Assembly (NCBI RefSeq): GCF_902168065.1
Contig: NZ_LR655705.1
Coordinates: 1 to 55,889 of the forward strand
DNA from: Mycobacterium tilburgii
GTDB lineage: Bacteria > Actinomycetota > Actinomycetes > Mycobacteriales > Mycobacteriaceae
Length of the DNA: 55,889 nucleotides
Direction of reading: 5' to 3'
The notes under the pieces are model-generated. The model worked only from the letters and a program-made list of their open reading frames with translations. It searched no databases and was not told the DNA's origin. The translations under genes were made by a program, and so were the position numbers. This document shows, in pieces, positions 9,222 through 19,060 of this stretch (the first letter of the stretch is position 1; every line of letters starts with the position of its first letter).

Positions 9222-9235
9222 GGGACTTTGGGCCA
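9222..9235 (-). promoter_or_regulatory. Candidate DosR box proximal to acg
   Basis: On the plus strand this reads GGGACTTTGGGCCA. The left half GGGACTTT is perfect against GGGACTWWAGTCCC, and the GGCC right half is a common variant of natural DosR sites. It lies about 78 bases before the acg ATG (9144, minus strand). Called by eye. Confidence 0.45.
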
Positions 9236-9280
9236 CATCTGGGTGTACCAGCGAGGTAGGCACACAACACTCCCCTGAGC

Positions 9281-9294
9281 GGGTCGTAAGGACC
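9281..9294 (-). promoter_or_regulatory. Candidate distal DosR box for acg
   Basis: GGGTCGTAAGGACC on the plus strand matches the 14-base DosR core at about 10 positions. It lies roughly 60 bases beyond the proximal site. M. tuberculosis acg is known to have tandem DosR sites, which makes a second site here plausible. Confidence 0.3.
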
Positions 9295-9383
9295 TTTCGT
9301 CACCTGGTCGGCGAGGGGATCCAAGGTCCTGGCAGATCACCCTGTCGGACAGTGCTTTTCGTGACGAGCGTGCCCGTCCTGTG

Positions 9384-10337
9384 CTAGCACGAAGTAGTCT
9401 CTTCTTGCACAAAGTGCAGCCGCAGAAGTGCGTAGAGGCCGTAGAGGCACGCCAGCAAGTCGTCGACTTGATTTGGCTGAATCGTCCCTTCCGATCGGGC
9501 CAGGGCCAAGCGTGTCGCGATGCGGTCCGAAAGCCTCCGGATCTCGGCATGCATCCGGCTCATTGCCGCGGTGGCTTCGCCACCCAAAGGGCGTGCCAGA
9601 GCGGGGTAGAGCTGGGTTTCCTCGGGCATCTCGTGGGGCAGAATCCGATCGGCGAGTACGGCGTGCGCTGCTGAAAGATTGCAACGCGACGTCACCCGGC
9701 CTGGCGACAAGCCGATCCGCAGTGTCGCGCAAGAGCCCAATTGCATCGCGAAGTTCGTCATGTTCGACGGAAAAGCGTTGCAGCATCTCTTCGGTTCCCA
9801 GTGCCAACGGCACCTCCGCGGGCCGGGTCGCCGCGCAGTGCCCGCAGCGCGTTGAGGATCACCGCGACATCAATGCCTTCTTGCAGCAGCGCCCCTGCGG
9901 CAACCAGCTGAGGGCGGCGATTCCCATCGCGATCACCGATAAAGTCATGCCGACGACCGCGCTCTGCACTGCGATGTGCCGAGACCAGCGGGCAATGTTC
10001 ATCGCGTCGGCGAGTCGATCGATCCGATCGGTGGTCAACACCACGTCGGCGGCCTCGGAGGAAGCAGTGGCGCCCCGGGCGCCCATGGCAACACCGACCC
10101 GTTGCTGCCGCTAGCGCGGGAGCGTCATTGATTCCGTTACCGATCATCACCGTCGGCGCCCGCTCACTTTCGGCATGCACCGCAGCGTATTTCTCGGCCG
10201 GTGTCTGCTCAGCGCGAACATCGTCCAATCCCAGAACGGAAGCAATTTCACGGGTGGGCTCAAGTCGGTCTCCGGTGAGCATGATCAACCGATCCAAACC
10301 GGCGTCACGCAGCCGCCGCACAGTACGCGGTGCCTCT
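9384..10337 (-). pseudogene. P1B-type heavy-metal ATPase C-terminal half fused to a hemerythrin (HHE) domain, truncated and frameshifted
   Basis: The minus strand from 10337 reads [20 protein letters not shown] and then LTGDRLEPTREIASVLGLDD. The hinge TVMIGNGINDAPALAAA and GARGATASSEAADVVLTTD follow, with the final helix pair SVIAMGIAALSWLPQ...LLQEGIDVAVILNALRALRG, the end of a P1B metal ATPase. One frame over and without a stop it continues AEVPLALGTEEMLQRFSVEH, DELRDAIGLLRDTADRL, LADRILPHEMPEETQLYPAL and LLRLHFVQEE. This is a hemerythrin HHE domain (H..E, H..E iron ligands). The ancestral gene therefore seems to have encoded an ATPase-hemerythrin fusion. The N-terminal half, including CPx and DKTGT, is deleted at the joint with ppc, and at least four frame changes are present. 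Confidence 0.75.
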
Positions 10338-12018
10338 CCTGCGCCATGTTGGACAGCACGCTACGGAAGAACGGCCAGCGCTGATAGAGGGCGTGCAGGA
10401 TTTCGACGCGCTCGTCCTCGCTTTCGGGCCTCGCCCCGATCCACCGCTGGAACGCCGATCCGGTGCCGTACCAGCAGGGCAGCATGACGCTCGACTGACT
10501 CCACGCCATCGCCCCACGGGATGACACGCAGATCGGAGATCGACTACGTGGGCTTGCGCGAGGTCGGGCGGCTACCGATGTTCAGCGCCCCGATCTCGCT
10601 GACCGGCGTGGAGGCCTTGAAGTAGTCGACGAAAACCGGTGTGTCGTGCACCAATTCGTAGTAGGCCTGGCGCGCCAAAACTGCGATCTCGTCGAGCACG
10701 GCGTAAGCGGGCTCGGGATCGCCACCGAGCCCCTCGACGTCCAACAGCTGTCGACTACAGCGTCGCCGCCACCAGGCTCTCCGGGTTTCGTTGCGTCACT
10801 TGCGGTTCGGCGTACTTTACCGCGACCACCTCGCCCTGCTCGGTGAGGCGCAGCGACGCGTTCACCGCCCCCGGCAGCTGCGCGAGGATGGCCTGGTAGC
10901 TCGGACCGCCGCCGCGGCCGTGGAAGAGCCGCAACCGGATTCCGGTCTTGCGGGCCACGTCAACCAGCGCCAGTTCGGCACGGTACACCGCCCAGTTCGC
11001 GGTCAGGTAACCGCCGTCCTTGTTGGAATCAGAATACCCGAGCATCACCTCCTGGCTGTCACCGCAAGCGGCCACGACCGCGGTGACAGCGCCAGCTCCA
11101 GCACGGCTTGCAGGATCGCCGCGCCGTTGTGCAGATCGTCGATCGTCTCGAACAGCGGTGAAATGCCTACCGGATCACCCGCACGGCCCCGCCGGTACGG
11201 CTCGTCGGCCCGGGGCCGCGTCCGGGCAGCTCTGCTCCAGCGCGGTGAGCTCGGGGCTCACGGCGACCAGCCGCGCAAACATGGAGAGCTCCTGTTCGAG
11301 ATCGGTGAGCTCGGACAGGTGATGCGCCAGCGCGGTGTACGCGGCGCTCGCGGTGGCCCTTCGTACCACCGCAGCGGTCACGTTGGGGTTCCCGTCACGG
11401 TCGCCGCCGATCCAGGAACCCGGTTGCAGGATGGGGTCGGACAGCAGGTCGGCCTCGGGGTCACCCGGTTCAGCGCAGTCTGCCACAGGGCGGCGCAGCT
11501 CGCGTTCGATGCTGCGGCCGTCGGCGGTCTCCCGGTGCCCCTGTGCGTGCAGGCGCATCAACTGATGATGCGGTGCTGGGCGACGAAGACAGTGCGCCGA
11601 CGGATCTCGGTGGGGTGCGCGGTGATCACCGGCGAAACCAGGGCGCCGCGCAGCGCCTCGGCCACGGTGGCTGAATCCAGTTGCGCGGAGTCCAATTTCG
11701 CGTAGGTGGCAGCCAGGCTGCTGTCGTATGGCGGTTCACCGGCGTCGATGTGAATCGTGCGCCGGTGCGCCGGGTGGATATCTTCGGCGAACCCGCACCC
11801 GGAACGATTCCACCCGGGCGCGTTCGACGAGATCGAAGACGACGTCGCCGTTCTGTTCGCGCACGATGTCGCCGAGAATACTGCCGAGCATCCGGATGTC
11901 GGCGTGCATCGGTTCGGTCGCCTCGCGGCCTACCTGGGTACGCCGCGCCGGCGCCGAGATCGGCGCCGGCGCGGCGTCGGACACCCAGCCCGGAAAGGAG
12001 CTCGGAAACCTCAACCAT
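10338..12018 (-). pseudogene. ppc: Phosphoenolpyruvate carboxylase, internally deleted and frameshifted
   Basis: ATG 12018 starts MVEVSE, as in M. leprae Ppc. Recognisable blocks are [159 protein letters not shown] and [14 protein letters not shown]. Deletions remove the stretch between ESFRVR and AEDI, several hundred residues' worth between RVIR and VGISPLFET, the TVGRGG part of the active-site FHGRGGTVGRGG loop, and the C terminus after NMAQ. Ppc makes oxaloacetate from PEP and bicarbonate; that route is lost unless encoded elsewhere. Confidence 0.9.
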
Positions 12019-12062
12019 GCGTCCCAGCATCGGTGAGGATAGACCAGGCGCCCGCCGAGTGA

Positions 12063-12296
12063 TCAGCGATACTTGATCATCAGCGCGATGCCGATGATAC
12101 AGACCAGCCAGATCCCGGTGATGAACACCGTCAACCGGTCCAGGTTCTTCTCCACCACCGTCGAGCCCGACAGGCTCGACTGCACGCCACCACCGAACAG
12201 CGTGGACAGACCACCGCCCTTGGCGCGGTGCAGCAGCACCAGCAGGACCACCAGGATACTGGTGACCACCAGGGTGATTTGCAGGGCCAATTGCAT
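12063..12296 (-). CDS. secG: SecG, protein-export membrane protein
   Basis: The 77 residues start MQLALQITLVVTSILVVLLV, continue LHRAKGGGLSTLFGGGVQSS and end with a second helix, TVFITGIWLVCIIGIALMI. This two-helix layout with the glycine-rich connector and conserved STVVEKNLDR is that of SecG, the small accessory subunit of the SecYEG translocon. It lies 53 bases downstream of tpiA, the same order as in M. tuberculosis (pgk-tpi-...-secG), and is intact. Confidence 0.95.
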   Translation of the reverse strand: MQLALQITLVVTSILVVLLVLLHRAKGGGLSTLFGGGVQSSLSGSTVVEKNLDRLTVFITGIWLVCIIGIALMIKYR

Positions 12297-12349
12297 GCAC
12301 CCACCCTACCTAATGCGGTTGCCGGCGCCGAAACCGACGCACGCGGCGG

Positions 12350-13135
12350 TTACGGCAAGGGGCCGCCCGCGGCGATGGCGGCCAGGGTCGCGAATTGCTC
12401 GCCGTCCAGCGACGCTCCCCCGACCAGACCGCCGTCGACGTCGTCCTGCGCGACGATCTCGCCGACGTTCTTGGCGTTGACCGAACCGCCGTAGAGCACC
12501 CGCACGGTGTCGGCGACCTGCCGCGACGCCAGCTCGGCCAGCTGGCCGCGGATGGCCTTGCACACCTCTTGCACGTCGGCTGCGCTGGCCACCCGCCCGG
12601 TCCCGATGGCCCACACAGGCTCATAGGCGATGACGGTCTTGGCGATCTGCTCGGCCGACAACCCGGCCAGCGACTCACGCACCTGCCGCTCGCAGTGGCT
12701 GACGTGCTGGCCGGCCTCGCGAATGTCGAGGTGTTCGCCGACACACACGATCGGCGTCAGCTCGTACTTCAGTGCTGTGGCCGCCTTGGCGGCCACCAGG
12801 GCGTCGTCCTCGTGATGGTAGGTACGCCGCTCCGAGTGGCCGACGACGACGAAGCTGCAACCCAGCTTGGCCAGGAAGGCGCCGCTGATGTCGCCAGTGT
12901 ACGCGCCCCAATCGTGCGGCGACAAGTCCTGGGCGCCGTAGGTCAGCCGCAATTTGTCGCCGTCGACCAGCGTCTGGACGCTGCGCAGGTCGGTGAACGG
13001 CGGCAGCACCGTGACATCGACCTTGTCGTAGTACTTGTCCGGTAACGCGAAGGCGGTCTTCTGCACCAGCGCGATGGCCTCGAAATGGTTGAGGTTCATC
13101 TTCCAGTTGCCGGCGATCAGTGGCTTGCGGCTCAT
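12350..13135 (-). CDS. tpiA: Triosephosphate isomerase
   Basis: The 261-residue protein interconverts dihydroxyacetone phosphate and glyceraldehyde 3-phosphate in the cytosol. The N-terminal AGNWKMNL carries the catalytic Lys, VVGHSERR the catalytic His, and [15 protein letters not shown] the catalytic Glu and flexible loop 6. [10 protein letters not shown] and GLVGGASL form the phosphate-binding C-terminal strands. The ATG overlaps the pgk stop by 4 bases, so the genes are translationally coupled in a gap-pgk-tpiA operon. Confidence 0.97.
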   Translation of the reverse strand: MSRKPLIAGNWKMNLNHFEAIALVQKTAFALPDKYYDKVDVTVLPPFTDLRSVQTLVDGDKLRLTYGAQDLSPHDWGAYTGDISGAFLAKLGCSFVVVGHSERRTYHHEDDALVAAKAATALKYELTPIVCVGEHLDIREAGQHVSHCERQVRESLAGLSAEQIAKTVIAYEPVWAIGTGRVASAADVQEVCKAIRGQLAELASRQVADTVRVLYGGSVNAKNVGEIVAQDDVDGGLVGGASLDGEQFATLAAIAAGGPLP

Positions 13136-14370
13136 GCGGCTCCCCCACTTGGCTGAGGCCGGTTCAGCACCTCGATGCCGGGTAGTGTCTTGCCCTCCAG
13201 GTATTCCAGCGACACACCACCGCCGGTGGAGATGTGCGAGAAGTCATCCTCAGGGATGCCCAGCGCGCGGACGGCGGCAGCGGAATCACCACCGCCCACG
13301 ACACTGAACGCGCCCTTGCCGGTCGCCGCGACGATCGCCTCCGCGACCCCCCTAGTGCCTGCCGCGAAGGCCGGGAATTCGAAGACGCCCATCGGACCGT
13401 TCCAGAACACCGTCTCGGCGTTGGACAGCAACAGGGCGAACCATTTCACCGACTCCGGCCCGATGTCCAGGCCCATCGTGTCGTCCGGTATGGAGACGGC
13501 GGCCACGGTCTGCGGCACCGAATCGGCGGCGAACTTCTCCCCGACCACGATGTCCATCGGCAGCCGCAGCACGTCGACGTAGGTGTCCAGCAGCCGGCGG
13601 CAGGTGTCCACCATTTCCTCTTCCAACAGTGATTTTCCGACCGAAAATCCTTGTGCGGCAAGGAAAGTGAAGCACATGCCGCCGCCGATGACGATACTGT
13701 CGGCCTTGGTGGCCAGTGACTCGATGACGCCGAGTTTGTCGGACACCTTCGAGCCGCCGAGGACCACCGCGTAGGGCCGGGCGGTCGAGCTGGTCAACTG
13801 CTCGAGCACCCGGATCTCGTCGGCCACCAGCGTGCCCGCGTAGTGCGGCAGCAGCGTGGCGATGTCGTACACCGAGGCCTGCTTGCGGTGCACCACCCCG
13901 AACCCGTCGGAGACGAAAGCTCCTCCTGGCGAAACCAATTCGGCGAGCTGGCGGGTCAGTGCCAGCCGCTCGCCGTCGTTCTTGCTGGTCTCGCGCGGGT
14001 CGAACCGGATGTTCTCCAGCAGCAGGATGTCGCCGTCGGTCAGCCCCTCGGCGCGGGCCAGCGCATCGGTCCCAACGACATCACCGGCCAGCTGCACGTG
14101 CCGGCCCAACTGCTCCCCCAGAGCCGCGGCGACCGGCGCCAACGACAGCTTCGGGTCGGGCCCGTTCTTGGGGCGACCCAGGTGCGCGGTCACCACCACC
14201 TTGGCGCCGCCGTCCAGCAGCGCCCGAAGCGTCGGAACCGACGCCGTAATCCGGCCTGGGTCCGTGATCGCGCTCGCGTCGTCGAGTGGAACATTCAGAT
14301 CGGATCGCACCAACACCGGTCGACCCGAAACACCTTCGGACAGAAGGTCTTCGAGGTTCGGAACGCCCAC
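13132..14370 (-). CDS. pgk: Phosphoglycerate kinase
   Basis: The 412-residue protein catalyses the ATP-forming step from 1,3-bisphosphoglycerate. [20 protein letters not shown] is the N-terminal signature. [28 protein letters not shown] and [14 protein letters not shown] follow. The C-terminal nucleotide domain has [27 protein letters not shown] and [12 protein letters not shown], ending with the [14 protein letters not shown] motif. It starts 2 bases after the gap stop and overlaps tpiA by 4 bases. Confidence 0.97.
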   Translation of the reverse strand: MGVPNLEDLLSEGVSGRPVLVRSDLNVPLDDASAITDPGRITASVPTLRALLDGGAKVVVTAHLGRPKNGPDPKLSLAPVAAALGEQLGRHVQLAGDVVGTDALARAEGLTDGDILLLENIRFDPRETSKNDGERLALTRQLAELVSPGGAFVSDGFGVVHRKQASVYDIATLLPHYAGTLVADEIRVLEQLTSSTARPYAVVLGGSKVSDKLGVIESLATKADSIVIGGGMCFTFLAAQGFSVGKSLLEEEMVDTCRRLLDTYVDVLRLPMDIVVGEKFAADSVPQTVAAVSIPDDTMGLDIGPESVKWFALLLSNAETVFWNGPMGVFEFPAFAAGTRGVAEAIVAATGKGAFSVVGGGDSAAAVRALGIPEDDFSHISTGGGVSLEYLEGKTLPGIEVLNRPQPSGGAA

Positions 14371-14372
14371 GA

Positions 14373-15431
<1,059 letters not shown>

Positions 15432-15612
15432 TCAGCCTAGAACAGCGCTGACAACGGCAGTGGGGCCGGTAGAAGTCCCGGACCTTTGCGGACGACATGT
15501 CCGTACACTGCCCAGTTCACCGGTGCGGGGCAGCGACGGTACGGCGAGTGCCGGTAACGACAACGGCACCGGCCCGACGCGAACGGGTGTTGACGCGACG
15601 AGTGACGCGGCT

Positions 15613-16098
15613 CTAGCGAGCAAGTACCCGCGGTCCCCGCGGAGCCGCCGGGGCGGCGTCCAGGGCCAGCCGGATGGGGAATCGCCGGTGCAGGTTCTCG
15701 ATCAGGGTGTCGAGGGTTTCGCGTTCCTGCTCTTCGATCCGGGCCGTGTGACGGAAGATGGATGCCGTCTTCTCGTCATTCTTGGCCTCGGCTAGAGCGA
15801 TCGCCTTGTAGTAGCCGTCGATCCGTTGTTTGATCAGCAGACGGTTCTGGATGAGTAGCCGGAGAAAGTAGTCGGCCTGCCGTTGATCCGCGGTGTCCGC
15901 GGCGGGACGATCCAGTGCACTGGGCGGCCGGTTCGCGGTCAACCGTGCGGGCGCGGGTCCCGTCGGACGAACGTGCCCCATGGGGGGACGGACCACGGAG
16001 CTCGGCGGCGGAAACCCGCGGCGGTCCCGGGCACCACTCGGCATGTGCGTTGCAACCGGACGTGTATCCCGTTCGTCGGACAAACTAGCGAAGTCCAT
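15613..16098 (-). CDS. Hypothetical protein: disordered N terminus with helical C-terminal domain
   Basis: I do not recognise this 161-residue protein. The first ~75 residues are Pro-, Arg- and Ala-rich and look disordered. From about residue 76 a charged helical stretch follows: DQRQADYFLRLLIQNRLLIK, QRIDGYYKAIALAEAKNDEK and TARIEEQERETLDTLIENLH, which could form a coiled coil or helical hairpin. The tail is Pro/Arg-rich. ATG 16098 (MDFASLSDERD) gives a sensible N terminus; the ribosome site is weak. No signal peptide. It lies upstream of gap on the same strand, 226 bases away, where M. tuberculosis has unrelated Rv1435c. Codon use is normal, so it is probably real. Confidence 0.65.
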   Translation of the reverse strand: MDFASLSDERDTRPVATHMPSGARDRRGFPPPSSVVRPPMGHVRPTGPAPARLTANRPPSALDRPAADTADQRQADYFLRLLIQNRLLIKQRIDGYYKAIALAEAKNDEKTASIFRHTARIEEQERETLDTLIENLHRRFPIRLALDAAPAAPRGPRVLAR

Positions 16099-16664
16099 TG
16101 AGTCTCTCTCGGCCGACGGTTCTGGAGTAAGCGGAGTAACGATAACTCCCCTAAAGTGGCCAACGCCATACGCTTCGGCGAGTTGCGTATGTCGCATATT
16201 CTCACACTGCATACACTTTGGCACCATCTCCGCTACGTTATTCTCAGGTCAGCCGCTGAGAGTTTTTATCTATCGATACCGAGGTGTCCGGATGTCGCGC
16301 CACGAATATTTTACGGCTGCGGCACGCACGGCAGCGCGCAGCAATTCCGTTGCACGCTAACGAGGTTAGAACCTGAGATGTCGTCGGATATCCGAATGTG
16401 CAACTCGGTTAACCATTTTCTACAAAATTCTGGCCAGGAACATCGGTGAAGACGTGTCAGATTCGCCGTGCGGTGTAACGGTTTTCGGCCGGGCGCTGTC
16501 GGCGGGGTGAGACTGCGCGGGCTTCGCTACGGTCGCCGGCCCCGGTCGCGGGTGCGCCCCGGCGCGGCGGAGGCGGCGATGTTGCCTGATGACTTCGGAC
16601 TGGGAGGCCCTAGCTACCATCTAGGGACCCGCCAGCTGCAAGACACAGCCACAAGGGGGCGCCG
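16099..16664. other. 566-base intergenic region, relatively AT-rich
   Basis: No gene could be supported. The stretch 16140-16460 is visibly richer in A+T than its surroundings. It contains a stem CTCAG-8nt-CTGAG (16243-16260) followed by AGTTTTT, which resembles a plus-strand intrinsic terminator, and an imperfect GTATG...CATAC inverted repeat near 16190-16220. It should hold the promoter of the minus-strand hypothetical gene and of the plus-strand acyltransferase pseudogene. In M. tuberculosis this interval holds Rv1429-Rv1435c, so genes were lost or were never here. Confidence 0.5.
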
Positions 16665-17480
16665 GTGAGCGATACCGAGGGTGACGATCCCGAGGGCGGC
16701 CAGTTCGACCCGGCGCTGACCCAGCGACTGATGGGTGTGCTGCGCCCCATCCTGAAGAGGTACTTCCGCTCCGAGGTGCACGGGCTGGAAGCCTTCCCAT
16801 CCGGCGGCGCGCTGGTGGTCGGCAATCACTCCGGCGGCATGTTCCCGATGGACGTCCCGATCTTCAGCGTCGACTTCGTCGACTTCTACGAAAGGTTCGG
16901 CTACCAGCGCCGGTCTACACACTCAGCCACGACATCTTGTTCCTCGGCGTGACGGGTAGGCTGTTCCGCCGGACCGGCTACATCCGCGCGACCCGGGGGA
17001 CAACGCGGCCAAGGCGTTGCGGTCCGGCGGCGTGTCGTGGTGTTTCCAAGCGGTGACTACGCGACGCCTACCACCCCACGCTCGCCGAGAACGTGATAGA
17101 CTTCAACGGCCGCAAGGGATATGTGAGCACGGCGATCGAAGCCGGGGGTGCCGATCGTTCCGGGGGTGTCCATCAGGGGGCAGGAAACCCCAGCTCTATC
17201 TGACCCGCAGGCATGGCTGGCCGAACGACTGGGCATCAAGCGCCTGCTGCGCAGCGCCATTCTGCCGCTCTCGTTCGGCTTCCCCTTCGGGTTCAGCGCC
17301 CGATCCCGCCCAACCTGCCGTTACCTACCAAGATCGTCACGCAGGTGCTCGAGCCGATCCATCTCACTGAGCGGTTCGGTGCCAACCCGGACATCGATGA
17401 GGTCGACGAGTACGTGCGCTCGGATGCAAGAGGCCCTGACCGCGCTGGCCGCCAAGCGCCGATTCCCGATCTGGGGCTAA
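16665..17480 (+). pseudogene. PlsC-like acyltransferase (Rv1428c homologue), frameshifted
   Basis: GTG 16665 starts MSDTEGDDPEGGQFDPALTQ, then RYFRSEVHGLEAFPSGGALV and VGNHSGGMFPMDVPIF, where the H-(x)-G motif resembles the acyltransferase NHxxxxD box. The frame breaks after GYQRR. Later pieces, LRSGGVVVVFPSGD, ENVIDFNGRKGYVSTAIEAG, VPIVPGVSIRGQETP and WLAERLGIKRLLRSAILPLS, lie in the other frames, as do LPTKIVTQVLEPIHLTERFG and ALAAKRRFPIWG to the TAA 17478-17480. At least six indels are present. The intact family is about 270 residues and acts on phospholipid precursors at the membrane. Confidence 0.85.
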
Positions 17481-17491
17481 TCGATGGCCTC

Positions 17492-17527
17492 TATATATGA
17501 ATATATATATGAACGTATATACGAACG
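17492..17527 (+). repeat. AT-rich imperfect tandem repeat at the fadD12 N terminus
   Basis: Three units of the type tatata(ta)-y-gaa(cg) occur in a row: tatatatgaa, tatatatatgaacg and tatatacgaacg. They encode SIYEYIYERIYER right after the ATG. The tract is nearly all A/T in a gene that is otherwise very GC-rich, suggesting local repeat expansion rather than a conserved N terminus. Confidence 0.75.
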
Positions 17528-18242
17528 GGTTCGTTGCGCTACCGGCGTGGTGGCGACGCTGCGCCGGGCCGGGATGATCGCGCCGATGCGGCCCGACCGC
17601 TATCTGAAGATGGCCACCGCGATGCGCCGCGAAGGCATGGGCATGACCGTGGGTTTCGCCGGCACCGCGCAGCGCTGCCCGGACCGTCCCGCCCTGATCG
17701 ACGAGCTGGGCACGCTGACCTAGCGAGAACTCGACGAACGGATCAACACGTTGGCCACTGCGCTGCAGGGCCTGTCCTCGGGTCAGCCGAAGGTCATCGG
17801 GATCATGTGCCGCAACCACCGGGGGTTCGTCGAGACGCTGGTCGCCGCCAACCGGATCGGCTCCACGTGGTGCTGCTGAAAACGTCCTTCGCCGGGCCGG
17901 CGATGGCAGACGTGGTCAACCGCGAAGGCGTCGACGCCGCCATCTATGACGAGGAGTTCACCGCGACGGTTGGACCGCGCGTTGGCCGACCGGCCGGGCG
18001 CCACCCGCATCGTAGCCTAGACCAATGGCCGGCACGACCTGACCGTCGAAAAGTTCATCGCCGGCCACGCCGGCGAGCGGCCCCGGCGGACCGGCCGCAC
18101 CGGCAAGATGATCCTGCTGACATCCGGCACCACCGGAAGACCCAAGGGCGCCAAGCAGTCCGGCGGCGCCGACATCGGCACCCACAAGGCGATTCTGGAC
18201 CGCACCCCGTGGCGCGCCGAGGAGACGATCGTGATCGTGGCG

Positions 18243-18280
18243 CCCATGTTCCACGCGTGGACCCATGTTCCACGCGTGGA
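18243..18280. repeat. Perfect 19-bp tandem duplication in fadD12 pseudogene
   Basis: The unit cccatgttccacgcgtgga is present twice back to back (18243-18261, 18262-18280), duplicating the MFHAW coding site. Nineteen bases is not a multiple of three, so the event itself shifts the frame. Confidence 0.9.
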
Positions 18281-19060
18281 GCTTCTCACAGCTGATCTTC
18301 GCCGCCTCGATTCGACCGGATCATGGAGTTACCCGCGGACGTCCGCAACCGCTACAGCTGCCGCTCCCTGCGCCTCGTCGCGGCCTCGGGATCGCGGATG
18401 TGCCCCGACGTCGTCACCGCGTTCATGGACCAATTAAGCGACGTGATCTACAACAACTACAACTCAACCGAGGCGGGCATGATCGCCACCGCCACACCCG
18501 CCGACCTACGCGCCGCGCCCGACACCGCCGGCAAGCCGGCCGGCGGAACCGAGATCAGAATTCTGGACCAGGAATTCGACGAGGTCCCGACCGGCGAGGT
18601 CGGCACCATCTACGTCCGCAACGACACCCAATTCGACGGGTACACCTCGGGTGTCACCAAGGATTTTCACGCCGGGTTCATGTCCTCGGGCGACGTCGGG
18701 TACCTCGACGAGAACGCACGACTATTCGCCGTCGGCCATGACGACGAGATGATCGTCTCCGGCGGCGAGAACATCTATCCGATCGAAGTGGAGAAACGCT
18801 CGCGGCCCACCCTGAGGTGGCCGAGGCCGTGGTGATCGGCGTGGACGACGAGCAGTACGGCTAGCGGCTGACGGCGTTCGTGGTGTTCGCGCCCGGCGCT
18901 CGACTCGATGAAGCCGCCACTGTCGAAACACTCAAGCAGCACTTCCGCGATAATCTGGCCAACTACAAAGTGCCACGCTAGATTTCGGTGATCGACGAAC
19001 TCCCCGCGGCAGCACCGGCAAAATCCTGCGGGCCGAACTGCAAGCACGGGTGAGCAGCTG

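Noticed and set aside
16156..16449. 97-codon plus-strand frame in the gap upstream of the acyltransferase pseudogene
   Set aside because: Composition is unlike a coding region, no RBS or homology is evident, and it runs through AT-rich intergenic DNA with a hairpin.
17721..18981. Three in-frame TAG codons in fadD12 as possible amber recoding
   Set aside because: The gene also has many frameshifts and a 19-bp duplication, intact genes nearby use TAG as a normal stop (p55, glycosyltransferase), and no suppressor tRNA or pyrrolysine gene is visible. Ordinary pseudogene lesions explain it.
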